DNA from: CAZMNY01 sp964567745
GTDB taxonomy: Bacteria > Planctomycetota > Planctomycetia > Pirellulales > Pirellulaceae
Reading direction: 5' to 3'
Length of the DNA stretch: 64,000 bases
Assembly: GCA_964567745.1 (NCBI GenBank)
Contig: CAZMNY010000020.1
Span: 1-64,000, forward strand
Shown: positions 17,304 to 26,666 of the stretch, piece by piece
Layout: the number at the start of each line of letters is the position of its first letter
How positions within the stretch are numbered: position 1 is the stretch's first letter
The notes under the pieces: generated by a model
Seen by the model: only the letters and a program-made list of their open reading frames with translations
Told to the model about the DNA's origin: nothing
Database searches by the model: none
Made by a program: the position numbers and the translations under genes

Positions 17304-17909
17304 TTAGCTTGCCAGGCGGTTTTTTGCTTCATAGAGGTACGGGTTCAGTGCAGGGTCATTGTACATCTTGAATTGTCGGTATGTTTTGTGCCGTTTTCGG
17401 CCGGCCCAAATGTCGTCCAGGAGTTCTTGAAGCGAGTTGGAAAGGTCATCTTGCTGGACAAGGCAGACCGCCAATTTACGCTGCACGGACTCGACATGCT
17501 CTTGGCTCGCATCGTTTCGTTTCGCTTGCTCCTCGAGGTGGTAGATCCTCAACGAGAGAATGGAAAGGCGATCGATCACGCTGCCCGGCGTCTCGGTGTT
17601 CAGCGGCGCGTCATCGGAGACGGGCACATCGGCGTCTTCGATTGCATGGGAAATCCAATCGTCGAGCTTCTCAATCCAGTCGTTGCGGTTTTGGTTCAGT
17701 CCGTCGATGGCTCGCTTGACCTCGGCAATGCGAGAATCCGGGACGTCGACGGCTCGGGCAATGTCCTCCTGATGCCAAAGGCGGAAATTGAACGCGTGCT
17801 GCGTGCAGGCTACTTCAAGAATACCATCGCACGGATTCGAAATGTCCACTTCGTGCCAGCTGGCAACTGTGTCTCGCTGCATGTCCGTAATATCGCGAAC
17901 TGAAATCAT
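17304..17909 (-). CDS. DUF4254 family protein
   Basis: A 201-residue cytosolic protein of the DUF4254 type: NFRLWHQEDIARAVDVPD near the N-terminus, a central RNDWIEKLDDWI segment, PGSVIDRLSILSLRIYHL, and a C-terminal YRQFKMYNDPALNPYLYE. The family is widespread in planctomycetes and Bacteroidetes, sometimes near glycosyltransferases, and has no established function. AAGGAT lies just before the ATG at 17909. It is divergent from the M28-family gene. Confidence 0.75.
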   Translation of the reverse strand: MISVRDITDMQRDTVASWHEVDISNPCDGILEVACTQHAFNFRLWHQEDIARAVDVPDSRIAEVKRAIDGLNQNRNDWIEKLDDWISHAIEDADVPVSDDAPLNTETPGSVIDRLSILSLRIYHLEEQAKRNDASQEHVESVQRKLAVCLVQQDDLSNSLQELLDDIWAGRKRHKTYRQFKMYNDPALNPYLYEAKNRLAS

Positions 17910-18109
17910 GGCTCATCCTTGGGCTTTGGCCGCCGCACGTTGGACGGCGGGAGGCGTTGTAGCGAACTATCCACGCGGAGTTTACGTCATGCTCGGCAAT
18001 CAGGGCAAGGGAAAACGGGTCTCGCCGAGCCCTAATCTCCTTTCTCAGAAGCTGGCGAATCCTCTACAATGGGGCAATTACGGCAGCAACAAAAAAGGCG
18101 CGGCGATCC

Positions 18110-19111
18110 ATGAAACGACCGACAGGACCAACCTTGATTCTGGCCGCATCCATGCTGGGGGCGATCGGGCTATTCGTTTTTCTGGGCGTTTTCCACAACG
18201 AGGGGAATTCGGCGCCGCGACGAGCAAGCCGGTTTTCGCTCAAGGACATCCCGTTTAATGGCGAATCGGCCTTGAAAGTCCTCCATCAAATCTGCCGCAT
18301 CGGGCCTCGGATCAGCGGATCCCAAGGCATGCAGACGCAGCAAAATATGCTGATAAACCACTTCCGCGAGCTTGGCGGCGAAGTGGAAATGCAGAGTTTC
18401 GTGGTTCGCCACCCCGAGACGGGGCAAAACGTCACGATGGCGAACATGATCGTTCAGTGGCATCCCGAACGAAAGCGTCGAGTCCTTCTCTGCGCACACT
18501 ATGACACTCGGCCCTATCCCGACCAGGATCGCAACAATCCTCGAGGTCGATTCATCGGGGCCAACGACGGCGCGAGCGGCGTTGCTTTGCTGGCCGAAAT
18601 GGGCCGGCACATGCGAGATTTCGACTCGCCTGTGGGAGTCGACTTTGTTCTTTTCGATGGCGAGGAATTCGTCTTCGATGGCCAACGCGATAAGTACTTT
18701 CTCGGCTCCGAGCATTTTGCTCGACTCTATGTCTCCAAACCGCCCGAACATAAGTACGAGTACGGCGTGCTGCTGGACATGGTTGCTGACGCCGAGCTGC
18801 ACCTATACCAAGAGACCAATAGTATGCGTTGGCGCGACACGAGGCCGTTGACGCAGAGCATTTGGAACACCGCTCAGCGGCTTGGCGTGCGAGAATTCGT
18901 GCCTCGCATTCGCCACGAAGTTCGCGATGACCATCTGGCCTTGCACAACATCGCCAAGATCCCCACCTGCGACATCATCGACTTCGACTACCCTCGGCCA
19001 GGCCGACTCAATTATTGGCATACAACCCACGACACACCCGACAAGTGCTCCGCACTCTCACTCGCCAAAGTCGGCTGGGTCGTCCACGAATGGCTGAAGA
19101 GGCTTAAGTAG
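18110..19111 (+). CDS. M28-family glutaminyl-peptide cyclotransferase-like protein
   Basis: A 333-residue protein with an N-terminal membrane anchor or signal (residues 8-28), so it acts outside the cytoplasm. The domain resembles glutaminyl cyclases and M28 aminopeptidases: RVLLCAHYDTRP, GANDGASGVALLAEMGRHM, FVLFDGEEFVFDG, LLDMVADAEL, EVRDDHLALHNIAKIPTCDIIDFDYP and WHTTHDTPDKCS. The zinc ligands expected from the family (Asp in NDGAS, Glu in DGEE, His in DDH or THDT) are present. Glutaminyl cyclases form N-terminal pyroglutamate; a peptidase activity cannot be excluded. A purine-rich AAAAAAGGCG precedes the ATG. Confidence 0.8.
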   Translation: MKRPTGPTLILAASMLGAIGLFVFLGVFHNEGNSAPRRASRFSLKDIPFNGESALKVLHQICRIGPRISGSQGMQTQQNMLINHFRELGGEVEMQSFVVRHPETGQNVTMANMIVQWHPERKRRVLLCAHYDTRPYPDQDRNNPRGRFIGANDGASGVALLAEMGRHMRDFDSPVGVDFVLFDGEEFVFDGQRDKYFLGSEHFARLYVSKPPEHKYEYGVLLDMVADAELHLYQETNSMRWRDTRPLTQSIWNTAQRLGVREFVPRIRHEVRDDHLALHNIAKIPTCDIIDFDYPRPGRLNYWHTTHDTPDKCSALSLAKVGWVVHEWLKRLK

Positions 19112-19255
19112 AGCGTGCCATGCAACGCTGGTGACGACTTGGGGCGCCACTGGCTTGCAGTGCCGAAGTGCCAGCAGGAACGCATGCCGCGCCGGCTCAA
19201 CACACCAATGAGCTACTAGTGCAAAGTGAACAATGCAAAGTGGAAGAAAGACCCC

Positions 19256-19271
19256 AACGAGCTTGCTCGTT
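19256..19271. other. Small hairpin between convergent genes
   Basis: AACGAGC and GCTCGTT form a perfect short inverted repeat in the 267-bp gap between the M28 gene and mtnA. It has no T-tract, so it is at best a weak terminator. The rest of the gap (19112-19378) holds nothing I recognise. Confidence 0.35.
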
Positions 19272-19378
19272 CGGTGAATCAGATTAGCAGCTAACGGCAA
19301 TGTCTCGTCACACCTCGGCCGTACCCCAAGCCGTTCGACGAGACGACGGGAATTCGCAAGCACTTCGAAAGCACTGGC

Positions 19379-20440
19379 TTACCGGCCGATCAACTCGACG
19401 ATCGCCTCTTTACTTACTGGTCGAATTAGACCGCGTTCGGTGATGATGGCGTTGATGTATTCTGCGGGCGTGACATCGAAGGCGGGGTTGTAAACTTGGA
19501 CGCCGCTCGGCGCTGTTTGTCGCCCGAAGCCGTGGGTGATTTCTTCCGCCGCTCGTTCTTCGATAGGAATCGCCTCGCCGCTCTCGATTGACAGATCGAA
19601 GGTTGAGGAGGGCGCGGCGATATAGAACGGGATGTTGTGTGCTCGAGCGAGCACGGCGATCGAGTACGTGCCGATCTTGTTCGCCGAGTCGCCGTTGGCT
19701 GCGATTCGATCGGCACCGGTCACGACCGCCTGCACTTTGCCTTCCCGCATCACCTGGGCGGCCATGGAATCGCAAATAAGCGTGGCGTCGATGCCGCGTT
19801 GAGTGAGCTCCCAAGCGGTCAGGCGAGCGCCTTGCAGCAGCGGTCGAGTCTCGTCCACAAACACGTGGAGTTGTTTGCCTTGATCCTGAGCCGTGAAAAA
19901 CACAGACAACGCCGTGCCGTACTCAGCCGTCGCCAATCCACCTGCATTACAGTGGGTGAGCACTCCCGATCCGTCCTCGAGCAACGACTCGCCGTGCCGA
20001 CCGATATCGTGGCACATCTGCCGGTCTTCTTCGTGGATCAGTTTCGCTTCGTCCAGCAACTTAGCTCGAATGGACGCAACGCTCTCTTCGCCTCGATGTC
20101 GTTCAGCGCGATCCGCCATTCGCTTAAGAGCCCAGGATAAATTGACCGCCGTCGGCCGGCTCCCGTTCAGGTAGTTGCAGACTTCGTCGAGACGCTGAAA
20201 AAAGATCGCCTCGTCGGCGTCGCCGACCGTTTGCAGGCCAATCAACACGCCGTAGGCAGCCGCGATGCCGATCGCCGGCGCACCACGCACTCGCAACAAT
20301 TTTATCGCTTCCCAAACGGTCACGACATCTCGACACGTCAACTCCTCGAACGACAACGGCAGTTTGGTTTGATCGATAAGCACCATCGAGCCGCTGGCGT
20401 CGCCGTGCCACTGTACCGTTTCCTGAACTTCGTGCTCCAT
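19379..20440 (-). CDS. mtnA: S-methyl-5-thioribose-1-phosphate isomerase
   Basis: A 353-residue enzyme of methionine salvage that converts 5-methylthioribose-1-phosphate to the ribulose form. Start ATG at 20440: the frame is open to 20488, but AGGAG lies just before this ATG and family homology begins with VQWHGDASGSMVLIDQTKLP. Diagnostic segments: LRVRGAPAIGIAAAYG, VLTHCNAGGLATAEYGTAL (catalytic Cys), VDETRPLLQGARLTAWEL, VVTGADRIAANGDSANKIGTYS (catalytic Asp) and IPIEERAAEEI. Its substrate arises from methylthioadenosine, a by-product of aminopropyl transfer, which links it to speD and the spermidine-synthase-like gene a few kilobases away. Confidence 0.93.
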   Translation of the reverse strand: MEHEVQETVQWHGDASGSMVLIDQTKLPLSFEELTCRDVVTVWEAIKLLRVRGAPAIGIAAAYGVLIGLQTVGDADEAIFFQRLDEVCNYLNGSRPTAVNLSWALKRMADRAERHRGEESVASIRAKLLDEAKLIHEEDRQMCHDIGRHGESLLEDGSGVLTHCNAGGLATAEYGTALSVFFTAQDQGKQLHVFVDETRPLLQGARLTAWELTQRGIDATLICDSMAAQVMREGKVQAVVTGADRIAANGDSANKIGTYSIAVLARAHNIPFYIAAPSSTFDLSIESGEAIPIEERAAEEITHGFGRQTAPSGVQVYNPAFDVTPAEYINAIITERGLIRPVSKEAIVELIGR

Positions 20441-20491
20441 GACTCCTGACTCTCTATTCACCTTGGTATTTTGCTCGCTACAGTACAATCG

Positions 20492-20639
20492 TTTAACCCG
20501 CTGCCGCAGGCGAGGCCTACTTGATATTGATATCGTGGCGCAATTTTGAGCGACTGCGGAGTCGTTGGAGACGAAACGGAAAACGCCTTGTTATTTGGTC
20601 TTGGTTGAGTTGTTTCCTCGCCTGCGGCAATGGGTCAAA
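20492..20639. repeat. 148-bp inverted-repeat element
   Basis: The left arm (20492-20515) and right arm (20616-20639) are ~24 bp each and match as inverted copies at all but about three positions; both contain TGCCGCAGGCGAGG. About 100 bp lie between them. It occupies most of the mtnA-rraA gap and looks like a small non-coding mobile element or REP pair, of a different family from the GTAG repeats further on. Confidence 0.6.
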
Positions 20640-20678
20640 CGACGCGCCCGTCGCCTGCCGAGGGCGTCGCCTTCTGCC

Positions 20679-21404
20679 CTAGCTGCGGGCGATTCGCTCG
20701 CGAAGCTTGCCGACCTCGGCCTGAAACTGCTCACGCAATTCGTTGAACTTCGCCACGTTCTTCTCGCCCGGTTGCTTCACGTAGTCGAGCATAATCTCTT
20801 CGCACTGTATGAACTCGTCGGAGACGTCCGCGACGGCGGCGGCAATCTCGACGGGAATGTTGGTGACGCCGTTCACGTCGCCGTGCAACAGCTCGCCCTG
20901 ATTGACCATCAGTCCGCCCACGCGAACCGGCATGCCCAAGTGGAGCATGTGACAGTATCCGTGCGAACAGATCGTCGAACCTGTAAACACCGGGTACTTG
21001 ATCGCTCGCACTTGATCGAGATCGCGGCCGGCTCCGTTCGTGATCAAGCCCACCGATCCGTAAGCCTGATACGTGGAGCACATCACTTCGCCGAACACGG
21101 CGGAAACTTGCGGGTCGTCGAGATCTTGAAAGACAACGACCGCCGGGCCTGGCAAATCGCCAAACTGTTCAAGCTGTTTTTGAATTGAACCGTACGCGTC
21201 GCCTCCCTCTGGAGGTGCGTCGGAGCGAAATGACGCGGTGCAAGCGTAACCGACCATCGTCCCGAGTTCGGGGAAGTTGCAATTGACGCGGTGGTCCATG
21301 TACCCCTGGTTTCGAGGCCGATAGTCAAACAGCTCGATTACATTGCAAATCGTTGGCGTATCGTATTTCGCAAGTTTGTCTAAAACCTGCTGTGTCAGCG
21401 GCAT
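20679..21404 (-). CDS. RraA family protein
   Basis: A 241-residue protein of the RraA / HMG-aldolase-like family. The signature GEVMCSTYQAYGSVGLITNGAGRDLDQV holds the glycine loop and the RD pair (Arg binds substrate, Asp the metal) typical of the fold, and AIKYPVFTGSTICSH follows. Family members are either regulators of RNase E or 4-hydroxy-4-methyl-2-oxoglutarate/4-carboxy-4-hydroxy-2-oxoadipate aldolases. The intact metal-site residues allow the aldolase or oxaloacetate decarboxylase role, but context does not decide. AAAGGAC precedes the ATG, and a trinucleotide-type repeat lies directly upstream in the leader. Confidence 0.8.
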   Translation of the reverse strand: MPLTQQVLDKLAKYDTPTICNVIELFDYRPRNQGYMDHRVNCNFPELGTMVGYACTASFRSDAPPEGGDAYGSIQKQLEQFGDLPGPAVVVFQDLDDPQVSAVFGEVMCSTYQAYGSVGLITNGAGRDLDQVRAIKYPVFTGSTICSHGYCHMLHLGMPVRVGGLMVNQGELLHGDVNGVTNIPVEIAAAVADVSDEFIQCEEIMLDYVKQPGEKNVAKFNELREQFQAEVGKLRERIARS

Positions 21405-21419
21405 GTCAATCGTCCTTTA

Positions 21420-21455
21420 GCGTCGTCGTCGTCGTCGTTGTCGTTGTCGTTGTCG
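21420..21455. repeat. CGT/TTGTCG microsatellite in the rraA leader
   Basis: About 35 bp of CGT triplets passing into TTGTCG hexamers, 16 bp upstream of the rraA-family start codon. Being between start codon and probable promoter, length changes could alter expression. Confidence 0.8.
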
Positions 21456-21605
21456 TTAATGTGTTTCGTCAAATGTTTGCCGAGCTCAATGGCTTTGTGG
21501 TTCAGCACTGGCCTGCTCGAAATGGTGCGTGCCAATTGTCGACTAACTCGCTCTGATTTGCGGTGGCCGGCGGCGGGGTAATCGACGTATGAAATAGAGC
21601 AATTC

Positions 21606-23018
21606 TTAGATGTCGTAGTAGAGGCAGAACTCGTAGGGGTGAGGTCGAACTCGCATTGGCTCGACTTCATGTTCTCGCTTGTAGGCGATCCAGGTATCGA
21701 TCACATCTTGAGTGAACACGGCGCCTCGCATGAGGAACTCGTGATCCGCCTGCAGTGAGTCGAGCGCGGCGGCGAGCGACTCGGGGGTCTTTTCGATCTC
21801 CAGGGCCTGCTCGGGCGGCAAGTCGTAGATGTCTTTGTCGAGCGGTTCGCCCGGGCTGATCTTGTTTTGCACGCCGTCGATGACCGCCATCAGCAGAGCA
21901 GAGAAAGCAAAGTAGGGATTGCAGCTTGGATCGGGACAGCGAAACTCCAAACGTTTTGCTTTTGGACTCTGACTGTACATCGGAATGCGGCAGGCCGCGG
22001 AACGATTGCGTTGCGAGTAAGCTAAATTCACCGGCGCTTCATAGCCTGGGACGAGACGCTTGTAGCTGTTCGTTGTCGGGTTCGTGAAGGCCAGCAAGGC
22101 GGGCGCGTGCTTGAGGATTCCGCCGATCGCGTACAGCGCCATGTCGCTCAGGCCGGCGTACCCATCACCTGCGAACAACGGCTTCTCGTCTTTCCACAGC
22201 GAGATATGGGTATGCATCCCGGAACCGTTGTCGCCAAGAATGGGCTTGGGCATAAAGGTCGCCGTCTTGCCGTGTCGATGGGCCACGTTCTTGACGATGT
22301 ACTTGTACATCATCATCTGATCCGCCATGCGAACCATCTCATCAAAACGCAAATCGATTTCCGACTGCCCGGCGGTTCCGACTTCGTGATGCTGGCATTC
22401 GACTTGCAAACCGCATTCGATCAACGTCTGCATCATGTCGTTGCGAATGTCCATCAGGTGGTCGGTCGGCGGAACCGGAAAGTATCCCTCTTTGTGCCTG
22501 ACCTTGTAGCCGAGATTCGGCTTTTCATCGCGGCCTCGATTCCATTGGCCTTCGACGCTGTCGAGGTAGTAATACGCCTCGTGTGCGTTTTGATCGAATC
22601 GGACGTCGTCAAGAATAAAGAATTCCGCTTCCGGACCGAAATAAGCTGTGTCGGCAATTCCCGTGCTCTTCAGATAGTTGACCGCTTTTCGCGCGACATT
22701 ACGGGGGTCTCTGGAATAGTCCTCACCCGTAATGGGGTCGGTAATGTTGCAAATGATGTTGAGCGTCGGCAGTTCGTTGAACGGATCGAGGAAGGCTGTG
22801 TCGGCCTGAGGCACAATGAGCATGTCGCTTTCGCTGATCGACTGCCAGCCGCGGATGCTCGAGCCGTCAAAGCCCAGTCCCGATTCGAAGACGTCCTTGT
22901 TCAACGATTGCACTGGGATCGTCGTGTGTTGCCAAATACCCGGGAAATCCATGAACCGCAAGTCGACGGCTTTTACATCCTTCTCACGACAAAGCGACAA
23001 AACTTCGTTGGGCGTCAC
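21606..23018 (-). CDS. glnA: Glutamine synthetase, type I
   Basis: A 470-residue GS-I from a GTG at 23018, chosen because AAGGAT sits 6 nt upstream and the protein then begins at the family-typical TPNEVLSLCREKDVKAVDLR; the open frame to 23171 has no homologous look. It makes glutamine from glutamate, ammonia and ATP. Visible sites: GFDGSSIRGWQ, YFGPEAEFFILD, HHEVGTAGQSEIDLRF, GSGMHTHISLW, RRLVPGYEAP-type NSYKRLVPGYEAPVNLAYSQ and RLEFRCPDPSCNPYFAF. Tyr398 in DIYDLPPE matches the adenylylated tyrosine of the E. coli enzyme, so control by GlnE-type adenylylation is likely. I found no sigma-54 or NtrC site in the 388-bp gap upstream. Confidence 0.94.
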   Translation of the reverse strand: MTPNEVLSLCREKDVKAVDLRFMDFPGIWQHTTIPVQSLNKDVFESGLGFDGSSIRGWQSISESDMLIVPQADTAFLDPFNELPTLNIICNITDPITGEDYSRDPRNVARKAVNYLKSTGIADTAYFGPEAEFFILDDVRFDQNAHEAYYYLDSVEGQWNRGRDEKPNLGYKVRHKEGYFPVPPTDHLMDIRNDMMQTLIECGLQVECQHHEVGTAGQSEIDLRFDEMVRMADQMMMYKYIVKNVAHRHGKTATFMPKPILGDNGSGMHTHISLWKDEKPLFAGDGYAGLSDMALYAIGGILKHAPALLAFTNPTTNSYKRLVPGYEAPVNLAYSQRNRSAACRIPMYSQSPKAKRLEFRCPDPSCNPYFAFSALLMAVIDGVQNKISPGEPLDKDIYDLPPEQALEIEKTPESLAAALDSLQADHEFLMRGAVFTQDVIDTWIAYKREHEVEPMRVRPHPYEFCLYYDI

Positions 23019-23406
23019 GATATTATCCTTGAGTGCATTCGCGGTCTGGCGGCAAACGAATAGCTGTCTCGCAGTCGAGCCAATGCCCCCAAGACAGTTC
23101 AGGCGGGATGCTCGGTGAAGGCCCACTATCCTAACCGCAAACTGATTCTCAATCTTGATCCCCAACCCCAACTTTCACAGATTCTCAGCGACCCATTCCC
23201 CTAGGTTGGCTCAAACGTCGTGTTGCAACGCGTCAGTCGGCAAAGCGTCAAGGGACGCGTTGTGAGTCCGTGCGCGAATTCGCTCGGCTGCTACGCTAGA
23301 GATCTCGCGACCAACATGCGATGATTGGCATGTGAGTCGATAGTGGAATCGAAATTAAGTACGGCACGATCCTCGGTTGAGCTACAAGCCCTGCGAAAGT
23401 TAGATC
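23019..23406. other. Divergent region between glnA and the spermidine-synthase-like gene
   Basis: 388 bp without a convincing gene. It must hold the promoters of two divergent genes. I searched by eye for a TGGCAC-N5-TTGC sigma-54 site and for dyads and saw none that I trust. Confidence 0.4.
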
Positions 23407-24909
23407 ATGCGAAAGGCGCCGTTACTTTTTCTCAACGTCTTCATAATTGCCACTTGCGGCTTGATTTATGAGTTGATCGCTGGCGCGCTGGCGAGCTTCG
23501 TGCTGGGCGATTCGATAACCCAGTTTTCAACTTGTATCGGTGTCTATCTGTTTGCGCTCGGCATCGGCGCGTGGCTATCCGGGTTCCTCGACCGGTCGCT
23601 GGAGCGTTGTTTTATCGAGACTGAGTTGGGCGTCGCGCTGCTCGGCGGGTTTTCAGCGCCGCTTCTCTTTCTCAGCTTCTCGCATTTGACCGTGTTTCGG
23701 CCGATTCTCTACGGCTTAGTATTCGGCATTGGCACGTTGGTTGGTCTCGAACTGCCGTTGCTGATGCGGATCTTGCGGGACAACATGGATTTCAAAGTTC
23801 TCGTGGCCCGAGTGCTGACGTTCGACTACATTGGCGCGTTGGTCGCGTCTCTCGCATTCCCGCTGCTGTTGGTGCCTCGCTTGGGCCTGATCCGCACGTC
23901 TCTCCTGTTTGGCTTACTCAACGCGGTGGTCGCACTCTGGGGGACTTGGATTCTCAAGGACGCGATCAAGTCAGCCGCTCCGTTCCTCCGAATTCGGGCG
24001 TGCATCGTGATGCTGATGCTCGCCGTCGGACTGATCAAGGCGGATCAGTTCACCACGATTTCCGAAGAAGGACTCTACGACGACGTGGTGGTCTATAGCA
24101 AGACGTCGAGTTACCAGCGGATTATTGTGACAAGCAACGGTGAGTCGTTCAATTTGTATCTCAACGGCAACTTGCAGTTCAGTTCAACCGACGAGTACCG
24201 GTATCACGAGGCATTGGTGCATCCGGCGATGTCGTTGGCCGAGGCTCCGAAGAAAGTGCTCGTGCTTGGCGGCGGCGATGGTCTCGCGGTTCGCGAGGTC
24301 CTTCGTGAGCAAGCGGTAGAGAGCGTGACGCTCGTCGATCTCGATCCCGAAATGACCGGACTCGCGACGGTATTTCCTCCGCTGGCTCAACTCAACGAGA
24401 ACTCGTTGTCCGACAGCAAGGTGCAAATCGTCAATGACGACGCGATGGTTTGGCTGGAAGAAGATCGCGGTCCGTTTGATGTGGTCTTGATCGATTTCCC
24501 CGACCCCAACAATTTCTCGCTCGGCAAGCTCTATACGCGTCGCTTTTTTCGGATGCTGGAACGCAACATGGCGGACGATGGCGTTGTCGCGATTCAGTGC
24601 ACGTCCTCGATGTTCACGAAGCAATCGTACTGGTGCATCTTGAAAACGATGGAGCAGGCGGGGTTGCACGTGGCGCCTTACCACGCGTCTGTTCCGACTT
24701 TTGGCGTTTGGGGATTCGCCGCGGCCATGAAGCGGCCGTTTTCGCCTCCAAGCCGATGTCAGGACGGCCTTCGCTTTCTCAATTCGAAAACGATGGCGGC
24801 TATGTTTGTGCTTCCCAACGACTTGGCCGAGGTGCCAGTCGAAATCAATCGGCTCGATAACCAAGTCCTCGTACGATACTACGAACACGAAACGTCACTC
24901 GTACAATAA
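23407..24909 (+). CDS. Membrane-bound spermidine/spermine synthase-like protein
   Basis: A 500-residue protein with an N-terminal membrane half (about six or seven helices, residues 5-210) and a C-terminal soluble Rossmann domain of the spermidine synthase type (residues ~225-470): GNLQFSSTDEYRYHEALVHP, VLVLGGGDGLAVREVL (nucleotide site), VTLVDLDPEM, and DVVLIDFPDPNNFSLGKLY with the catalytic aspartate region. The enzyme class transfers aminopropyl from decarboxylated AdoMet to an amine. Membrane-fused members often lack proof of that activity and may modify other acceptors. Downstream SpeD would supply the donor. Confidence 0.8.
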   Translation: MRKAPLLFLNVFIIATCGLIYELIAGALASFVLGDSITQFSTCIGVYLFALGIGAWLSGFLDRSLERCFIETELGVALLGGFSAPLLFLSFSHLTVFRPILYGLVFGIGTLVGLELPLLMRILRDNMDFKVLVARVLTFDYIGALVASLAFPLLLVPRLGLIRTSLLFGLLNAVVALWGTWILKDAIKSAAPFLRIRACIVMLMLAVGLIKADQFTTISEEGLYDDVVVYSKTSSYQRIIVTSNGESFNLYLNGNLQFSSTDEYRYHEALVHPAMSLAEAPKKVLVLGGGDGLAVREVLREQAVESVTLVDLDPEMTGLATVFPPLAQLNENSLSDSKVQIVNDDAMVWLEEDRGPFDVVLIDFPDPNNFSLGKLYTRRFFRMLERNMADDGVVAIQCTSSMFTKQSYWCILKTMEQAGLHVAPYHASVPTFGVWGFAAAMKRPFSPPSRCQDGLRFLNSKTMAAMFVLPNDLAEVPVEINRLDNQVLVRYYEHETSLVQ

Positions 24910-24992
24910 GCTGCTGTGCCGAGGGCCACGCCAATTCCGCGCGACACGAAGCGACGACGGCGAGAACGCCCGTAGGATCTAAGGCTATCCGA

Positions 24993-26666
24993 ATGAATTC
25001 CATCCGCCGCCGCGATCTTCTAGCCGCCTTTCTCGGCGGGCCTGCGGCCATGGCTTGCATCGGTTGCTCGCAAGGAAAGGCCTCGAGCCCGATTCCGAAG
25101 GGCGAGTTGGCGGGGAGCAGTGTTGAGTTCGGCCATGTGCTGAGGGACTTTGCGCGGAACGGTTCGCAAAACCGGCCCCCATCCGTCAGCGAGAACTTCC
25201 CGCGTCAACCGAAAGTCATTATCGTCGGCGCCGGGATTGCGGGGCTCGCAGCGGCCAGACGGTTAGAGGCCGGTGGTGAACGAGATTTTCTCCTACTTGA
25301 ATTGGAAGACAAAGCGGGTGGCAAGTCGACGAGCGGGAAGTCGGCGGCGACCGCGTACCCTTGGGCCGCCCACTACGTGCCGTCGCCGCGCAAAGAGAAT
25401 CGACCACTTGTCGACCTGTTCGAAGAAATGGGCGCGTTCGAAGGCCGCGACCAAAACGATGAACCGATTCCGCAGGAGCACTGGATCGTGCGCGACCCGG
25501 AATCTCGTATCTTTTACAAAGGGATTTGGTATGAGGGACTTTACTTGCGAGCCGGCGCGTCGCTCGCGGATTTGTCTCAACGTAAACAGTTCGAGCAAGC
25601 CATCGATCAGTGGGTGGCGTGGCGCGATGGCAATGGTCGAAGAGCGTTCGCGATTCCCTCGTCCACTTGTTCCGACGACGCCGAGGTGATGGCGCTCGAC
25701 AAATTGACGATGGCTGAGTGGATGAAGCAAAACGGCTTCACGTCGCCGAGACTAACGTGGTACGTCGACTACGCCTGTCGCGATGACTATGGTCTGACGA
25801 TCGATCACACCAGCGCCTGGGCGGGCATTTTCTACTTCGCCGCCCGACGTCACGACCCCGGCGGCCCGTCTCAGCCGTTTATAACCTGGCCCGAAGGCAA
25901 CGGTTTTGTCGTCAAGCATTTGCAAAGGCCGCTGCACGATCGGATCCACACGGGCTGGGCCGCGGCGCGCATCGGTCGCGAACAGAAGACAGCGAATACT
26001 GCTGACGGCGCTTTGGAAGTTAACGCTGTTAGCCGAGAGGGTCGCTCTCGGCTCTATCGAACGGAACGCGTCATCTTCGCCGCGCCCCGATTTCTGGCGC
26101 CCTACGTCGTCGAAGGAATGTCGAGCGAATTGAAAGAGGGTGCGAGGCAATTCGATTACGGCGCTTGGGCCGTCAGTAACGTTCACCTTAAGAGCCGGCC
26201 AAGAGAAGGCTCGGGCTTCCCCATGTGTTGGGACAACGTGCTTTATGAGAGTCGAAGTCTGGGCTACATCGTGGCGACGCATCAGCGGGGGCCCGAACAC
26301 GGCGCCACTGTTTTGACCCACTATTACCCTTTTTGCGGTGCCGACGGGAAGCAAGAACGAGAACGATTGCTTGAGACGTCTCGAGAAGACTGGGCTGAAA
26401 TCGTGCTGAGCGATTTAGAGGTCGCCCATCCCGAAATCCGCCAGCACTGTTCTCAATTAGACGTCGCCCGTTGGGGGCACGCGATGATCCGGCCGAAGCC
26501 GGGCTTCATTGACAGCAAAGCGCGACGACGCGCGGCCGAGCCGTTCAACGGTATTCACTTTGCTCATAGTGACCTGAGCGGTCTCTCTTTGTTTGAAGAG
26601 GCCTTCGATCACGGTTGGCGAGCTGGCGGCGAAGTGATCGAGTCGTTGACACAGGAGACAACGTGA
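24993..26666 (+). CDS. Tat-exported FAD-dependent amine oxidase-like lipoprotein
   Basis: A 557-residue protein with a twin-arginine-like start (RRRDLLAAFLGG) ending in a lipobox-like CIGC, so it is probably exported folded and lipid-anchored. The FAD-binding motif VIIVGAGIAGLAAARRLEAGG starts near residue 72, with ELEDKAGGKSTSG following; the C-terminal half has GIHFAHSDLSGLSLFEEAFDHGWRAGGEV, which closes the FAD site in flavin monoamine oxidases. Position between the spermidine-synthase-like gene and speD suggests a polyamine or related amine as substrate, but that is inference. Its stop overlaps the next start as GTGA. Confidence 0.75.
   Translation: MNSIRRRDLLAAFLGGPAAMACIGCSQGKASSPIPKGELAGSSVEFGHVLRDFARNGSQNRPPSVSENFPRQPKVIIVGAGIAGLAAARRLEAGGERDFLLLELEDKAGGKSTSGKSAATAYPWAAHYVPSPRKENRPLVDLFEEMGAFEGRDQNDEPIPQEHWIVRDPESRIFYKGIWYEGLYLRAGASLADLSQRKQFEQAIDQWVAWRDGNGRRAFAIPSSTCSDDAEVMALDKLTMAEWMKQNGFTSPRLTWYVDYACRDDYGLTIDHTSAWAGIFYFAARRHDPGGPSQPFITWPEGNGFVVKHLQRPLHDRIHTGWAAARIGREQKTANTADGALEVNAVSREGRSRLYRTERVIFAAPRFLAPYVVEGMSSELKEGARQFDYGAWAVSNVHLKSRPREGSGFPMCWDNVLYESRSLGYIVATHQRGPEHGATVLTHYYPFCGADGKQERERLLETSREDWAEIVLSDLEVAHPEIRQHCSQLDVARWGHAMIRPKPGFIDSKARRRAAEPFNGIHFAHSDLSGLSLFEEAFDHGWRAGGEVIESLTQETT

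Noticed and set aside
20565..21188. Plus-strand frame of 207 codons
   Set aside because: Antisense to the RraA-family gene, which has all family motifs on the other strand.
22107..23063. Plus-strand frame of 318 codons
   Set aside because: Antisense shadow of glnA; no family-like motifs or ribosome site.
23019..23406. Sigma-54 promoter for glnA
   Set aside because: No TGGCAC-N5-TTGC match was found on either strand of the gap.
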